From Paenibacillus puerhi (lineage in GTDB: Bacteria; Bacillota; Bacilli; Paenibacillales; NBRC-103111), in contig NZ_WUWM01000032.1 in the NCBI RefSeq assembly GCF_009846885.1, positions 1 through 64,000 of the forward strand: 64,000 nucleotides of DNA, given 5' to 3'. Below are positions 8,110-15,658 of the stretch, in pieces. The translations under genes and the position numbers were made by a program. The first letter of the stretch is position 1. Each line of letters opens with the position of its first letter. The notes below the pieces were generated by a model. It was not told where the DNA came from. It worked only from the letters and a program-made list of their open reading frames with translations, and searched no databases.

Positions 8110-8168
8110 CTCCAAATCCTCCTTGTTTGTTTATCCTGCGCCAGGTGCTGCTGTTTGTTTCTTTTCAT
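8106..8168 (-). CDS. Possible 20-residue leader peptide
   Basis: An ATG at 8168 opens a 20-codon frame rich in Lys, Arg and Gln that ends exactly on the start of the next gene (ATGA overlap). A GAGGTG lies 12 bases upstream of its ATG, and a promoter at 8193-8220 would put it first on the mRNA. Such an overlap suits translational coupling. It is too short to judge by codon use, so it could be chance. Confidence 0.4.
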   Translation of the reverse strand: MKRNKQQHLAQDKQTRRIWR

Positions 8169-8192
8169 CTCTATATTGTTCACCTCGGTTTT

Positions 8193-8220
8193 ATTGTATA
8201 GGCTGACATAATGAATACAA
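8193..8220 (-). promoter_or_regulatory. Sigma-A-type promoter of the AAA/VWA operon
   Basis: Read on the minus strand: TTGTAT (8220-8215), 16-base spacer, TACAAT (8198-8193). Placed about 85 bases before the first full gene. Confidence 0.5.
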
Positions 8221-8288
8221 TCCACGCTCCGTAGAGTCTACGGGTGCTCGCGACGCGAATGGGAAAATGCTATAGGCACGGAAAGCAA

Positions 8289-8322
8289 GGGCACTCTCAA
8301 GCAGTGCCCTTTTGTTTTCAAA
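8289..8322 (-). terminator. Terminator after the CotS-like gene
   Basis: GGGCACT at 8289-8295 pairs with AGTGCCC at 8303-8309. The + strand side has TTTTGTTTTC, the minus side CTTGCTTTCC, so it may work both ways. Only the minus-strand CotS-like gene ends here. Confidence 0.65.
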
Positions 8323-8356
8323 CCTTGCAGCCGTATCCTAAATGAATATACGAGCA

Positions 8357-9376
8357 TCATTCCTCTCCCTGCTGATTCTCCCACTCCTGTAATAAATCCA
8401 TTGCCTTTAATCGGGGAAGCCATGTTTGCCTCATAATGTCTAACATCTTACGGCTTCTTACGCTTTGCGGGAACTGGGCGGCGAACCAAGCTTCTCGGGG
8501 CAATCGATACAAGCAAGAAATCAGTTTACGTTCGGTCCGGTCTAAAGGACGGATTTCTTCGTACCCCTTTAACAAGGCGTGTATGAAAACGGGATTAAAT
8601 TGAGTCGTGTTCATGAGGGCGGTTGCTAAGTCAACATAGATCGACCCTAATTTAATGCGATCCCAATCGATAATGAAGAGCTGTCCGTCATCGGCAATAA
8701 TAACATTCGGGGTAGTAATATCGCTGTGTATGAATGCGGGGCGTATCCTTTCCTGCTCCATAAGGTTTACTATCTCCGGGCTCTTGATTTCGGTCCAGAC
8801 CCGATCCGAAATCTGGTTACAGGATTCCCCGAACTTTTGATACCATCTGCGGGTCCATCTGTTCGTGCGGTTTGCTTTTGCCATCCGTCTGCGAAAGAGA
8901 CGGTCTTTGTATTGCCATAGCCGGATATGATCAAAAAAGGGGCCACGAATAGGAGCAGAAAGGTTGGATGTGGTATGCAAGGAGGCAAGAACTCGTCCGA
9001 GCTTTTCAAAATCCTCTTGATTTTCCATACTTCTTCCATGGATCCATGGGGTTACGTAGAAGGGCCTTCCTTGGTTTAAAGTCCATAACCTTCCGGAATC
9101 GCTCGCGAGCCATTTAGGCATGGAATTGAAGCCATTATTCATCAGGAAATGTACATAGGTTGCCGTTGTTTTTATTTGATCAATTGTACCTGTGCGAAGT
9201 AAATGACTTCGGAAAAAGGGCTTCATCGCATAGGTTCCTCTTTTCGTCCGTACTCGGACAACGGCGTTCCTGCGATAAAGAGACGCGATCGAGTCTGAAC
9301 GTGACGGATTGAGGCCGAAACGGCGGACAATTTTGCGTATTCGGCTTTTGGAATAGGCAGTTGCCATGGGCAGCAT
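8357..9376 (-). CDS. CotS-like/aminoglycoside phosphotransferase-fold kinase
   Basis: A 339-residue APH-fold protein of the spore coat CotS/YutH type. The catalytic loop reads HSDITTPNV (about 217-225; base Asp and metal-binding Asn present) and the metal motif is IDWD (about 235). The N-terminal lobe has a short Gly-poor loop and basic patches (SKSRIRKIVRRFG). In spore formers these kinases are mother-cell proteins of the coat or act on coat saccharides. The start is uncertain: the ATG at 9376 follows GAAAGAAG closely, and a GTG at 9409 would add 11 residues but has no ribosome binding site. It is monocistronic. Confidence 0.75.
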   Translation of the reverse strand: MLPMATAYSKSRIRKIVRRFGLNPSRSDSIASLYRRNAVVRVRTKRGTYAMKPFFRSHLLRTGTIDQIKTTATYVHFLMNNGFNSMPKWLASDSGRLWTLNQGRPFYVTPWIHGRSMENQEDFEKLGRVLASLHTTSNLSAPIRGPFFDHIRLWQYKDRLFRRRMAKANRTNRWTRRWYQKFGESCNQISDRVWTEIKSPEIVNLMEQERIRPAFIHSDITTPNVIIADDGQLFIIDWDRIKLGSIYVDLATALMNTTQFNPVFIHALLKGYEEIRPLDRTERKLISCLYRLPREAWFAAQFPQSVRSRKMLDIMRQTWLPRLKAMDLLQEWENQQGEE

Positions 9377-9562
9377 CGCTTCTTTCAAGAAAAAATAGGG
9401 AGCATACACCTATGCTAAGTTATTCATGAAGAGGAGAGCGTGTATGGCCTAGAGCCTAAGAACCATTTAAAGACTTGCTCGGCTTGTTCGAGCTGATGGG
9501 GAACTTCTGGACGGCCTCTCACAATTCTAGGATTATGATTCGGTTCATCCAAGAACAACTAA

Positions 9563-9603
9563 CCATAACGAACATCATTCTTTACGAACGGTGTTCGTTA
9601 TGG
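9563..9603 (+). promoter_or_regulatory. TetR-type operator over the promoter of the TetX-like gene
   Basis: A perfect 11-base inverted repeat, CCATAACGAAC at 9563-9573 and GTTCGTTATGG at 9593-9603, encloses an inner palindrome ACGAACGGTGTTCGT (9584-9598). TATAAAT at 9604-9610 follows directly and could be the -10. Bound repressor would block this promoter. The TetR-type gene at 10882 is the natural candidate. Confidence 0.7.
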
Positions 9604-9652
9604 TATAAATGAGATATGCTTATTACGACAAATATGCTGAGGAGATGCTTAC

Positions 9653-10828
9653 ATGACAACAACAAGTACGAAAGATCAAAGGCGCATCGCTATTATCGGA
9701 GGCGGCCCCGCTGGACTTACGCTTGCGCTCATTCTTCAGCGGCACGGCATTCCATCGGTTATTTATGAGCGGGAGCTGGAAGACAAGAGCCATGAACGTG
9801 GAGGTTCTTTGGACATTCATGAGGAATCCGGCCAACAGGCGCTGAAGGAAGCCGGACTTTATGGGGATTTCCGAAAAATAGCACGATATGAAGGGGAGGA
9901 CTTTCGGTTATTCGATAAGACTGGAAAATGCTTCATGGATGAAGTAGCCGATGAGGATGCTCCAGGAGGGCGGCCAGAGATCGACCGTGGCGTACTTTGC
10001 GATTTACTCTTAAGTAAGTTGTCCCCGGCGATCATCCGTTATGGGTATAAGCTAGACAAGGCCATCTCACTAGCCAATGGCATGACAGAGCTTCATTTCG
10101 AGAATGGGTTCGTGGATACCGCGCATCTTGTAGTTGGAGCTGACGGTGCCTTCTCCCGGGTTCGTCCGCTGCTTTCGGATACGGATGTCCGTTATTCGGG
10201 ACTAACCATGGTAGAGCTTAATGTTGTGGACGCTGCTGAACGCTATCCTGACTTGGCTGCATTCAACCGCCGTGGCAAAGTGTTTGCATTGGGCGATCAC
10301 CAAGGCATTTTGGGCCAGTTGAACGGCGACGGGTCCATTAAGGTCTATGCGAGCCTGTGGGTCGATCGGGAGTGGCTCGAAACAAGCGGTATTAGGTCTG
10401 AAAGTCCGCAGGAAGCGAAAGCAAAACTGCTGGAGCTCTTCCAAGATTGGGATGAGTCGCTCAAAAATTATATACGCTATGCGGCTGATGCTGTCCTTCC
10501 AAGGCGAATCTACATGTTACCGGTCGGGTTCAAGTGGAAGAGAAATTCCGGCGTTACGCTGATCGGTGACGCGGCCCACGTTATGTCTCCGTTCGCTGGC
10601 GAAGGCGTCAATATGGCGATGCAGGACGCGATGGAGCTTGCGCTTGCGATCGTACGAAATGATGATCAAGCAAAGGCGATCGAGGAGTATGAGGAGAAGA
10701 TGTACGCGTATTCGTCGGAGATGGCCCGAGAGTCAAACGATAATCTCGTCCTTTGCTTCTCGGATGAGGCAGCGCGGAAGCTTACCGAGCTTATGAATTC
10801 GTATCATGAGCAGCTTAACGAAGTGTAA
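9653..10828 (+). CDS. TetX-like FAD-dependent monooxygenase
   Basis: A 391-residue class A flavoprotein monooxygenase. It has the dinucleotide-binding GGGPAG at 17-22, a GGSLDIHEESGQQAL stretch near 52 that resembles TetX (GGTLDLHKGSGQEA), a PEIDR near 112 and the FAD-ribityl motif GDAAHVMSPFAGEGVN near 304. Enzymes of this group hydroxylate aromatic or polyketide compounds with NADPH and O2; TetX inactivates tetracyclines. Substrate here cannot be read from sequence. ATG at 9653 follows GAGGAGATGCTTAC. It lies behind a TetR-type operator and 53 bases before a TetR-family gene, so inducible expression is likely. Confidence 0.8.
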   Translation: MTTTSTKDQRRIAIIGGGPAGLTLALILQRHGIPSVIYERELEDKSHERGGSLDIHEESGQQALKEAGLYGDFRKIARYEGEDFRLFDKTGKCFMDEVADEDAPGGRPEIDRGVLCDLLLSKLSPAIIRYGYKLDKAISLANGMTELHFENGFVDTAHLVVGADGAFSRVRPLLSDTDVRYSGLTMVELNVVDAAERYPDLAAFNRRGKVFALGDHQGILGQLNGDGSIKVYASLWVDREWLETSGIRSESPQEAKAKLLELFQDWDESLKNYIRYAADAVLPRRIYMLPVGFKWKRNSGVTLIGDAAHVMSPFAGEGVNMAMQDAMELALAIVRNDDQAKAIEEYEEKMYAYSSEMARESNDNLVLCFSDEAARKLTELMNSYHEQLNEV

Positions 10829-10881
10829 CAGTGCCTGGAGGGCGGATTTACTATTTGCTATGGGTATGATATAAGAAAAGT

Positions 10882-11574
10882 ATGATGAATCCTAGCCGAG
10901 TTATTGTCAGCCGACGGGCACGTCCGGCCAAAGAACCGCTCAGTCATGAGCTGATCGTGAAGACGGCCTACGAACTGCTGAAAGAAGAAGGCATCTCCGG
11001 TATGAGCATGAGGAAGGTAGCCAAAGCGTTGGATACCGGACCTTCCTCGCTCTATGTATACGTGAAAAATCTTCAGGAGCTAAGCTCCTATGTCCTGGAT
11101 CATGGACTTGGCGAGCTCGACCTGCCAGAGCTTACAGATGGCAATTGGAAGGAGCAGCTGTCCCGAGCACTCGATGCGTACGTGACGCTGCTGATCGAGC
11201 AGCCCGGTCTTGCCGAGCTGTCGCTTCAGGTGATTCCGATCGGGACCCATGCATTCCGGTTAAATGAATACTTGCTTGCGGTCCTGCACAAGGGCGGGAT
11301 CACGTCCACCTCGGCAGCATGGGGGATGGATCTGCTGTTGCTGTATGTTTCCTCGATCGCTTTCGAACGAGCGGCTAGGTCCAAGAACGAAGACGAACAG
11401 GTGGCAGCCATCAAGCACTTCTACCAGGCTTCTGACCCGGTTCGCTTCCCGCTCATTCACAGTCTGAAGGAGGAATTGTTCTCCGGGGATACCATCCGGA
11501 AGGAACGGTTTTATTGGGGAATCGAAGTGATCGTGAACGGTATTTTGCAGGCTAACGATTTGCAGCGTAGCTAG
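10882..11574 (+). CDS. TetR-family regulator
   Basis: A 230-residue regulator. Residues about 20-70 hold the TetR helix-turn-helix (ELLKEEGISGMSMRKVAKAL, PSSLYVYVKN), and the rest resembles the TetR_C ligand-binding domain of tetracycline-type repressors (WKEQLSRALDAY, FYWGIEVIVNGI). It follows the monooxygenase in the same orientation; the ribosome binding site before the ATG at 10882 is weak (AAGAAAAG). It probably represses the operon through the palindrome at 9563-9603 and is released by the substrate of the monooxygenase. Direct evidence for the ligand is absent. Confidence 0.8.
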   Translation: MMNPSRVIVSRRARPAKEPLSHELIVKTAYELLKEEGISGMSMRKVAKALDTGPSSLYVYVKNLQELSSYVLDHGLGELDLPELTDGNWKEQLSRALDAYVTLLIEQPGLAELSLQVIPIGTHAFRLNEYLLAVLHKGGITSTSAAWGMDLLLLYVSSIAFERAARSKNEDEQVAAIKHFYQASDPVRFPLIHSLKEELFSGDTIRKERFYWGIEVIVNGILQANDLQRS

Positions 11575-11613
11575 ATCGGTTGTTGGGCGGTATTTGCCTG
11601 TCGGGGTGATGAG

Positions 11614-12660
11614 ATGCGAAGAACTAGATTTAAAATAGTTAAGCGTGGATTAATAGTCGTTGTTTTAATCGTTTTATTAGCATTGTTTTTCCCTACATGG
11701 ACGCCTCCTATTAAAGGGGAGAACAGTATCAGCTTTTTAGGACAAGTCGAAATAAACGGTACGGAACATGAGATGATGATTCGGGGAGTCGATCTGAATA
11801 ATCCGATTATCCTTTTTGTACATGGGGGCCCGGGATGCTCTGAGATTCCATACGTGAGAAAATATCAGAAAGAACTTGAACGGAACTTTACAATCGTGCA
11901 TTATGATCAGCGCGGGAGCGGGAAATCCTATCATTTTTTCGAAGACTATTCGAACCTGACAACCGATTTGCTGGTGGATGATTTGTTGACATTGACAGAT
12001 TATATTGTGAAGAGATTTGGACAAGAAAAGGTTCTGTTGGCCGGACATTCGTTCGGTACATATATTGGGATGAAGGCCGCAGCTAAAGCACCTGAAAAAT
12101 TTTTTGCTTATATTGGAATTGGACAAGTGGGCAATACGATTCAGAGTGAAAGGGATAGTTTGGAATATACGATTGAGCAGGCCAAACAAGCTGGTAATGA
12201 GGACGACTTAGAAACATTAGCGCGTCTTCGAAGCTCCATTGAACAGGGAGTGGGATATACGCCTAGAAGCCTGATACGTAAATATGGAGGCGCTTCAAGA
12301 CTCATTAACGATAACAGAGATTATGTATTGGGGTTTCTCTTTCATTCTGAATATAACGGACTGGATGTAATTCGTTACCTAAGAGGAATTTCCGTTACAC
12401 AAGAAACCTTGTTAAACGAAAAAGCTAAACGGAATCTTCCTAATATGGTAGACCATGTGGAGCTTCCTGTTTACTTTGTGATGGGGAAATTCGATTATAT
12501 GACTTCTCTTAATGCGGCAAAAGATTATTATGAGGATTTAACGGCACCTATTAAAGATTTCGTTCTGTTTGAGAATTCGGCTCATTACCCGCAGTTTGAG
12601 GAAAAAGAACGGTTTAATGCATGGCTAAATCAAACTTTTAGTTCGATGAAGGGTACTTGA
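11614..12660 (+). CDS. Membrane-anchored alpha/beta hydrolase (prolyl-aminopeptidase-like)
   Basis: A 348-residue hydrolase with one N-terminal hydrophobic helix (about 10-28), so it is probably anchored with the enzyme outside. The oxyanion motif HGGPG is at about 70-74, the nucleophile elbow GHSFG at about 144-148, an acid in GKFDYM near 293 and the His in NSAHYP near 324, so the triad is complete. The HGGPG plus cap arrangement is typical of proline iminopeptidase-like S33 enzymes; esterase activity is equally possible. RBS GGGGTGATGAG precedes the ATG. It starts 39 bases after the TetR gene and may be read from the same transcript. Confidence 0.8.
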   Translation: MRRTRFKIVKRGLIVVVLIVLLALFFPTWTPPIKGENSISFLGQVEINGTEHEMMIRGVDLNNPIILFVHGGPGCSEIPYVRKYQKELERNFTIVHYDQRGSGKSYHFFEDYSNLTTDLLVDDLLTLTDYIVKRFGQEKVLLAGHSFGTYIGMKAAAKAPEKFFAYIGIGQVGNTIQSERDSLEYTIEQAKQAGNEDDLETLARLRSSIEQGVGYTPRSLIRKYGGASRLINDNRDYVLGFLFHSEYNGLDVIRYLRGISVTQETLLNEKAKRNLPNMVDHVELPVYFVMGKFDYMTSLNAAKDYYEDLTAPIKDFVLFENSAHYPQFEEKERFNAWLNQTFSSMKGT

Positions 12661-13014
12661 TTCAAGCAGGTTGACGATAGGTTACCATGGCCACGTGTAG
12701 ATATCCCCTCCGTTGTTAAGCTAAAATGAAAATAAAATAAGACAGTGCGCCGCGGCAACCGACAATCGATCGGCTGCCGTTGTTCGTTGAAATGGAGGAT
12801 AGTCGGAACAGTCATTCAGCATCGACTGGGTTAGAGCTATGCGGAAGAGTATGGATGGGTTTGCCTCCGCAGCATCTCAAGGCATTAGAGGCCGCACAAG
12901 ATAATGGTTCGGAGGTGAGTTTGAAATAAAGTGTGCATTTTGCACACATTCTATGTTATACTTAGTTATGTGCAATATGCACGTAATATCGGGTTGAAGA
13001 AGGGTGGAATACCA
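12661..13014. other. 354-base gap with hairpin and tandem operators
   Basis: CGGCAACCGA (12753-12762) can pair with TCGGCTGCCG (12770-12779) followed by TTGTTCGTT, a weak terminator for the hydrolase gene. The right half carries the two MarR-type sites described separately. No gene seen. Confidence 0.45.
12931..12985 (+). promoter_or_regulatory. Two MarR-type operators flanking an extended -10 promoter
   Basis: Site 1 is a perfect palindrome GTGTGCATTTTGCACAC (12931-12947). Site 2 is ATGTGCAATATGCACGT (12969-12985), sharing GTGCA-N3-TGCAC. Between them lies TGTTATACT (12954-12962), an extended -10. Centres are 38 bases apart. The MarR gene two positions downstream is the likely regulator. 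Confidence 0.7.
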
Positions 13015-13971
13015 GTGAAGGCAGCGATCGTGAAAGAGAAGGGGACAAATCCCGTCCTGGGTCAATTTGATTCTCCCGTTGCGACGGACGGACTGGTTGT
13101 AGTTAACGTTTCGGTGGCGGCCTTGAGCCGGGTTAGCAAGTTTCGTTCAATGGGTCTGCACTACTCATCGGATGTTTATTTTCCGGTTGTAGCTGGTATG
13201 GACGGTGTTGGAGCTTTAGAAGACGGGTCACGTGTTTACTTTGCGATGTCCGCTGCGCCCTATGGCAGTTTGGCTGAGCAAACCATGGTCAACGAGAAGC
13301 TGACGGTCCGTTTGCCGGATGGGATTGATGACGTCACGGCTGCCGCTATCGCCAACCCGGCTATGTCGTCATGGGCTGCCTTGGTATTTCGAGCCGGCTT
13401 CAAATCTGGCCAAACGGTGTTGATTAATGGCGCTACGGGTGCATCCGGCAGTTTAGCGGTTCAGATTGCTAAGGGTCTGGGGGCCAAGAAGATCATTGTA
13501 ACAGGACGCAACGAATCGAAGCTGCATGCGCTTGAAGCCGATGAGGTTATTGCATTTGATATGACAGCCGACAACGGCCAAAATTTGTTTGAAACAGCTC
13601 TAATGCCGGTCATTGCTGAAGGTGTTGATGTTATATTGGATTACCTCTGGGGCGACAGCGCGCTCGCCATCATGTCAGCGCTTGCGAAGACGAATACGGA
13701 TCGTGCGACCCGCTTTGTAAGCATTGGAACTTCATCTGGCCAAGAAAGCATACCGTTACCTTCATCTATTTTACGCTCATCAGCAATCGAACTCGTAGGC
13801 AGCGGAGGTAAGAGTGTTTCTAAAGCGGATATGCTGACTGCTGCTAAAGGCGTTTTTGAGATGGCTGCCGAGGGGAAGATAACTATTGCTACAGAAGAGT
13901 TCGCTCTAGAGGATATCGAAAAGGCTTGGGATGCTCCGCTTATGCCGCGTCCAGTTGTAAAGGTGCAATAG
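13015..13971 (+). CDS. Zinc-free MDR-family quinone oxidoreductase-like enzyme
   Basis: A 318-residue medium-chain dehydrogenase/reductase of the quinone-reductase type. The NADP-binding Rossmann motif is INGATGASGSLAVQIAKG near 137-154, and no zinc-ligand cysteines are present. The N-terminal catalytic lobe is somewhat short and lacks the usual GxxHxxE. Such enzymes reduce quinones, enones or azo compounds in the cytosol. I chose GTG at 13015 because AGGGTGG is 8 bases upstream; the frame extends 28 codons further but into the operator. It is co-transcribed with the MarR gene, whose start lies 6 bases after its stop. Confidence 0.8.
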   Translation: MKAAIVKEKGTNPVLGQFDSPVATDGLVVVNVSVAALSRVSKFRSMGLHYSSDVYFPVVAGMDGVGALEDGSRVYFAMSAAPYGSLAEQTMVNEKLTVRLPDGIDDVTAAAIANPAMSSWAALVFRAGFKSGQTVLINGATGASGSLAVQIAKGLGAKKIIVTGRNESKLHALEADEVIAFDMTADNGQNLFETALMPVIAEGVDVILDYLWGDSALAIMSALAKTNTDRATRFVSIGTSSGQESIPLPSSILRSSAIELVGSGGKSVSKADMLTAAKGVFEMAAEGKITIATEEFALEDIEKAWDAPLMPRPVVKVQ

Positions 13972-13977
13972 GGAGAC

Positions 13978-14412
13978 ATGGAAAACGAGATTTTTAAAGC
14001 GCTGATTGATATAGTTTCCCTTATCAATCGGCCGGACCGCGATAAGAAAATGATTGCGAATGCCGGTGTGAATTTGGAGGCGGCAGCCTTTCGCGTCTTC
14101 GTTGGCATCGGACATCTCCAACCGACTAGTGTGGGAGATTTGGCTGACATGATGGGGAAAAATTATTCGAGCGTTAGTCGGCAAATCGATAAGCTGGAGA
14201 CCGCCGGGTTGGTTCACACGTATCCGTCCAGCTCAGATTCCCGCATTCGTGTGTCTGAATTGACGAAATACGGGGAGGAAATCAATACAATGATTAGCCT
14301 CACCCGCGAGCGTATTATGCGTGAAGCTTTGGCTGATTGGACGCAGGAGGAAAAAAACGTCTTATTGAATAACTTAAGGCGTTTATTCGAAACCATGCAA
14401 AGGTTCGATTAG
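13978..14412 (+). CDS. MarR-family regulator
   Basis: A 144-residue winged-helix regulator with dimerisation helices at both ends. The recognition helix is in VGDLADMMGKNYSSVSRQIDKLE and the wing in SSSDSRIRVSELT, typical of MarR. There is no conserved reactive Cys of the OhrR kind. RBS AGGGAGAC precedes the ATG closely. It follows the MDR reductase gene and likely autoregulates the pair through the tandem GTGCA palindromes upstream. Confidence 0.85.
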   Translation: MENEIFKALIDIVSLINRPDRDKKMIANAGVNLEAAAFRVFVGIGHLQPTSVGDLADMMGKNYSSVSRQIDKLETAGLVHTYPSSSDSRIRVSELTKYGEEINTMISLTRERIMREALADWTQEEKNVLLNNLRRLFETMQRFD

Positions 14413-14432
14413 CTATTGAATATTGAAGCAAG

Positions 14433-14495
14433 AGCCATGCAAAACTGGAATTCGCGCCGGCTGGATGCGGGTTCAAGCTTTTGCATGGCTTTTTC
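14433..14495 (+). terminator. Terminator of the MDR-MarR operon
   Basis: AGCCATGCAAAA (14433-14444) pairs with TTTTGCATGGCT (14479-14490), then TTTTCGCG. Confidence 0.75.
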
Positions 14496-14596
14496 GCGCA
14501 TCGGCCTGGCCGATCAGATAAAGAAACTGACAAAAAAGTATCCCAACCTTATAATTGTTATATATATCCTATAGAGACAGTGGTCGGGAGGACGCC

Positions 14597-15151
14597 ATGC
14601 AGTTTCAACCAATGTATGAGGACGGGGAATTACTTCTACCAAAGATTGAATTAACTATGACATCGAACCAATCGATTGGCATTATAACGGATGTAAAGCG
14701 AAAGCAGCTTTTAATGAATCAATTAGTTGATCGCTCCCAATATTATTTATTTCGAGTTCAACAAGGCGAGTATATGCGCTTATCGGTGGAAGAGCTCATT
14801 ACTTTTCTAATCCAAGTAACGGAGAGGAATGAGCGTGTCGCTTCGTTATTGGATTATTTTGCTTTAAAAGAAGACCGAAAGGTAAAAATCAAAGATCTAA
14901 GCTCATCGAAAAGGATGTATGTGACTTTGCTGCGTGTCTTTTTTGCGCATCAGCCTACGCTTGTACTGGAGGAACCGTATTTTTACTTGGAAGAGCAAGA
15001 TCGTCGCCAATTTAAAAGGATTCTAGATGACCTTTTGAGAGAAAAGCGAGTATTAATTTTAACTTCGAATTTAGAGGATGCCATGATTTCCTGTGATGCC
15101 ATTTATCGATTGAACGAGTTCGGATTTCATCCATTGGATATTCGAGGATAA
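14597..15151 (+). CDS. Degenerate ABC-ATPase-like domain, probably the N-terminal part of an ABC-LytTR regulator
   Basis: A 184-residue protein with the outline of an ABC ATPase but without a Walker A (the place holds GIITDVKRK). A signature-like LSSSKRMYVTLLRVF near 110, a Walker-B-like LVLEEP near 130 and an H-loop-like LTSN near 155 remain. Such ATPase-dead domains are found fused to LytTR DNA-binding domains in regulators of ABC exporters. Here the stop is followed 7 bases later, one frame away, by a LytTR gene. Removing one G from the GG at 15146-15147 would join them. The ATG at 14597 has GGGAGG seven bases upstream. It may be a split gene or a frameshift. Confidence 0.65.
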   Translation: MQFQPMYEDGELLLPKIELTMTSNQSIGIITDVKRKQLLMNQLVDRSQYYLFRVQQGEYMRLSVEELITFLIQVTERNERVASLLDYFALKEDRKVKIKDLSSSKRMYVTLLRVFFAHQPTLVLEEPYFYLEEQDRRQFKRILDDLLREKRVLILTSNLEDAMISCDAIYRLNEFGFHPLDIRG

Positions 15152-15158
15152 GCAGGAA

Positions 15159-15521
15159 GTGCAGGAACAAGATCGGGCCAATATAACCTTGCAGAAGATT
15201 TCTACGAAAAGAAATGACAAGGTGATTTTATTTGATCCGCCTGAAGTCGATTACATAGAAAGTATAGATGGTTCGATCCTTGTTCATGTAAGTGGAGAAC
15301 ATTATGTCTGTGCTTTGACGCTAACCGAGCTTGAGCAGAGATTATTAAATTTCGGATTTTTTAGGTGCCATCGATCCTACATCGTTAATCTGCAAAAGGT
15401 AAGAGAGATTATTACTTGGACGAAGAATAGCTACAGCTTGCGATTAAATACAGGTAAAGATGCGGTGGTTCCGTTATCTCGTTCCAAATTGCAGGAATTA
15501 AAAGCACTTCTTAACCTATAA
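15159..15521 (+). CDS. LytTR DNA-binding domain
   Basis: A 120-residue protein that is almost wholly a LytTR domain (about 20-118): VDYIESIDGSILVHV, FFRCHRSYIVNLQKV and VPLSRSKLQEL are the usual blocks. A GTG at 15159 is the only start and its AGGA is just three bases upstream, which is poor. This supports the view that it was once the C-terminus of the preceding ABC-like protein. The domain binds direct repeats upstream of target genes, here presumably the ABC exporter genes that follow. Confidence 0.75.
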   Translation: MQEQDRANITLQKISTKRNDKVILFDPPEVDYIESIDGSILVHVSGEHYVCALTLTELEQRLLNFGFFRCHRSYIVNLQKVREIITWTKNSYSLRLNTGKDAVVPLSRSKLQELKALLNL

Positions 15522-15658
15522 TTTCCGGGGTAATACCGAACCAATCAAGCATTCCATGGTACCATTCAGGCGATTACAGCTACATTTCGGCGGGTTTTGA
15601 TGACTGAAGGCATGCAATCCTTATATAGTTAGGCCATCAACTCTAAGGAAGTGGGTTC

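Noticed and set aside
9402..9417. AGCATA-N4-TATGCT dyad at the start of the CotS-like gene
   Set aside because: Short, and overlaps an alternative start; cannot be told from chance.
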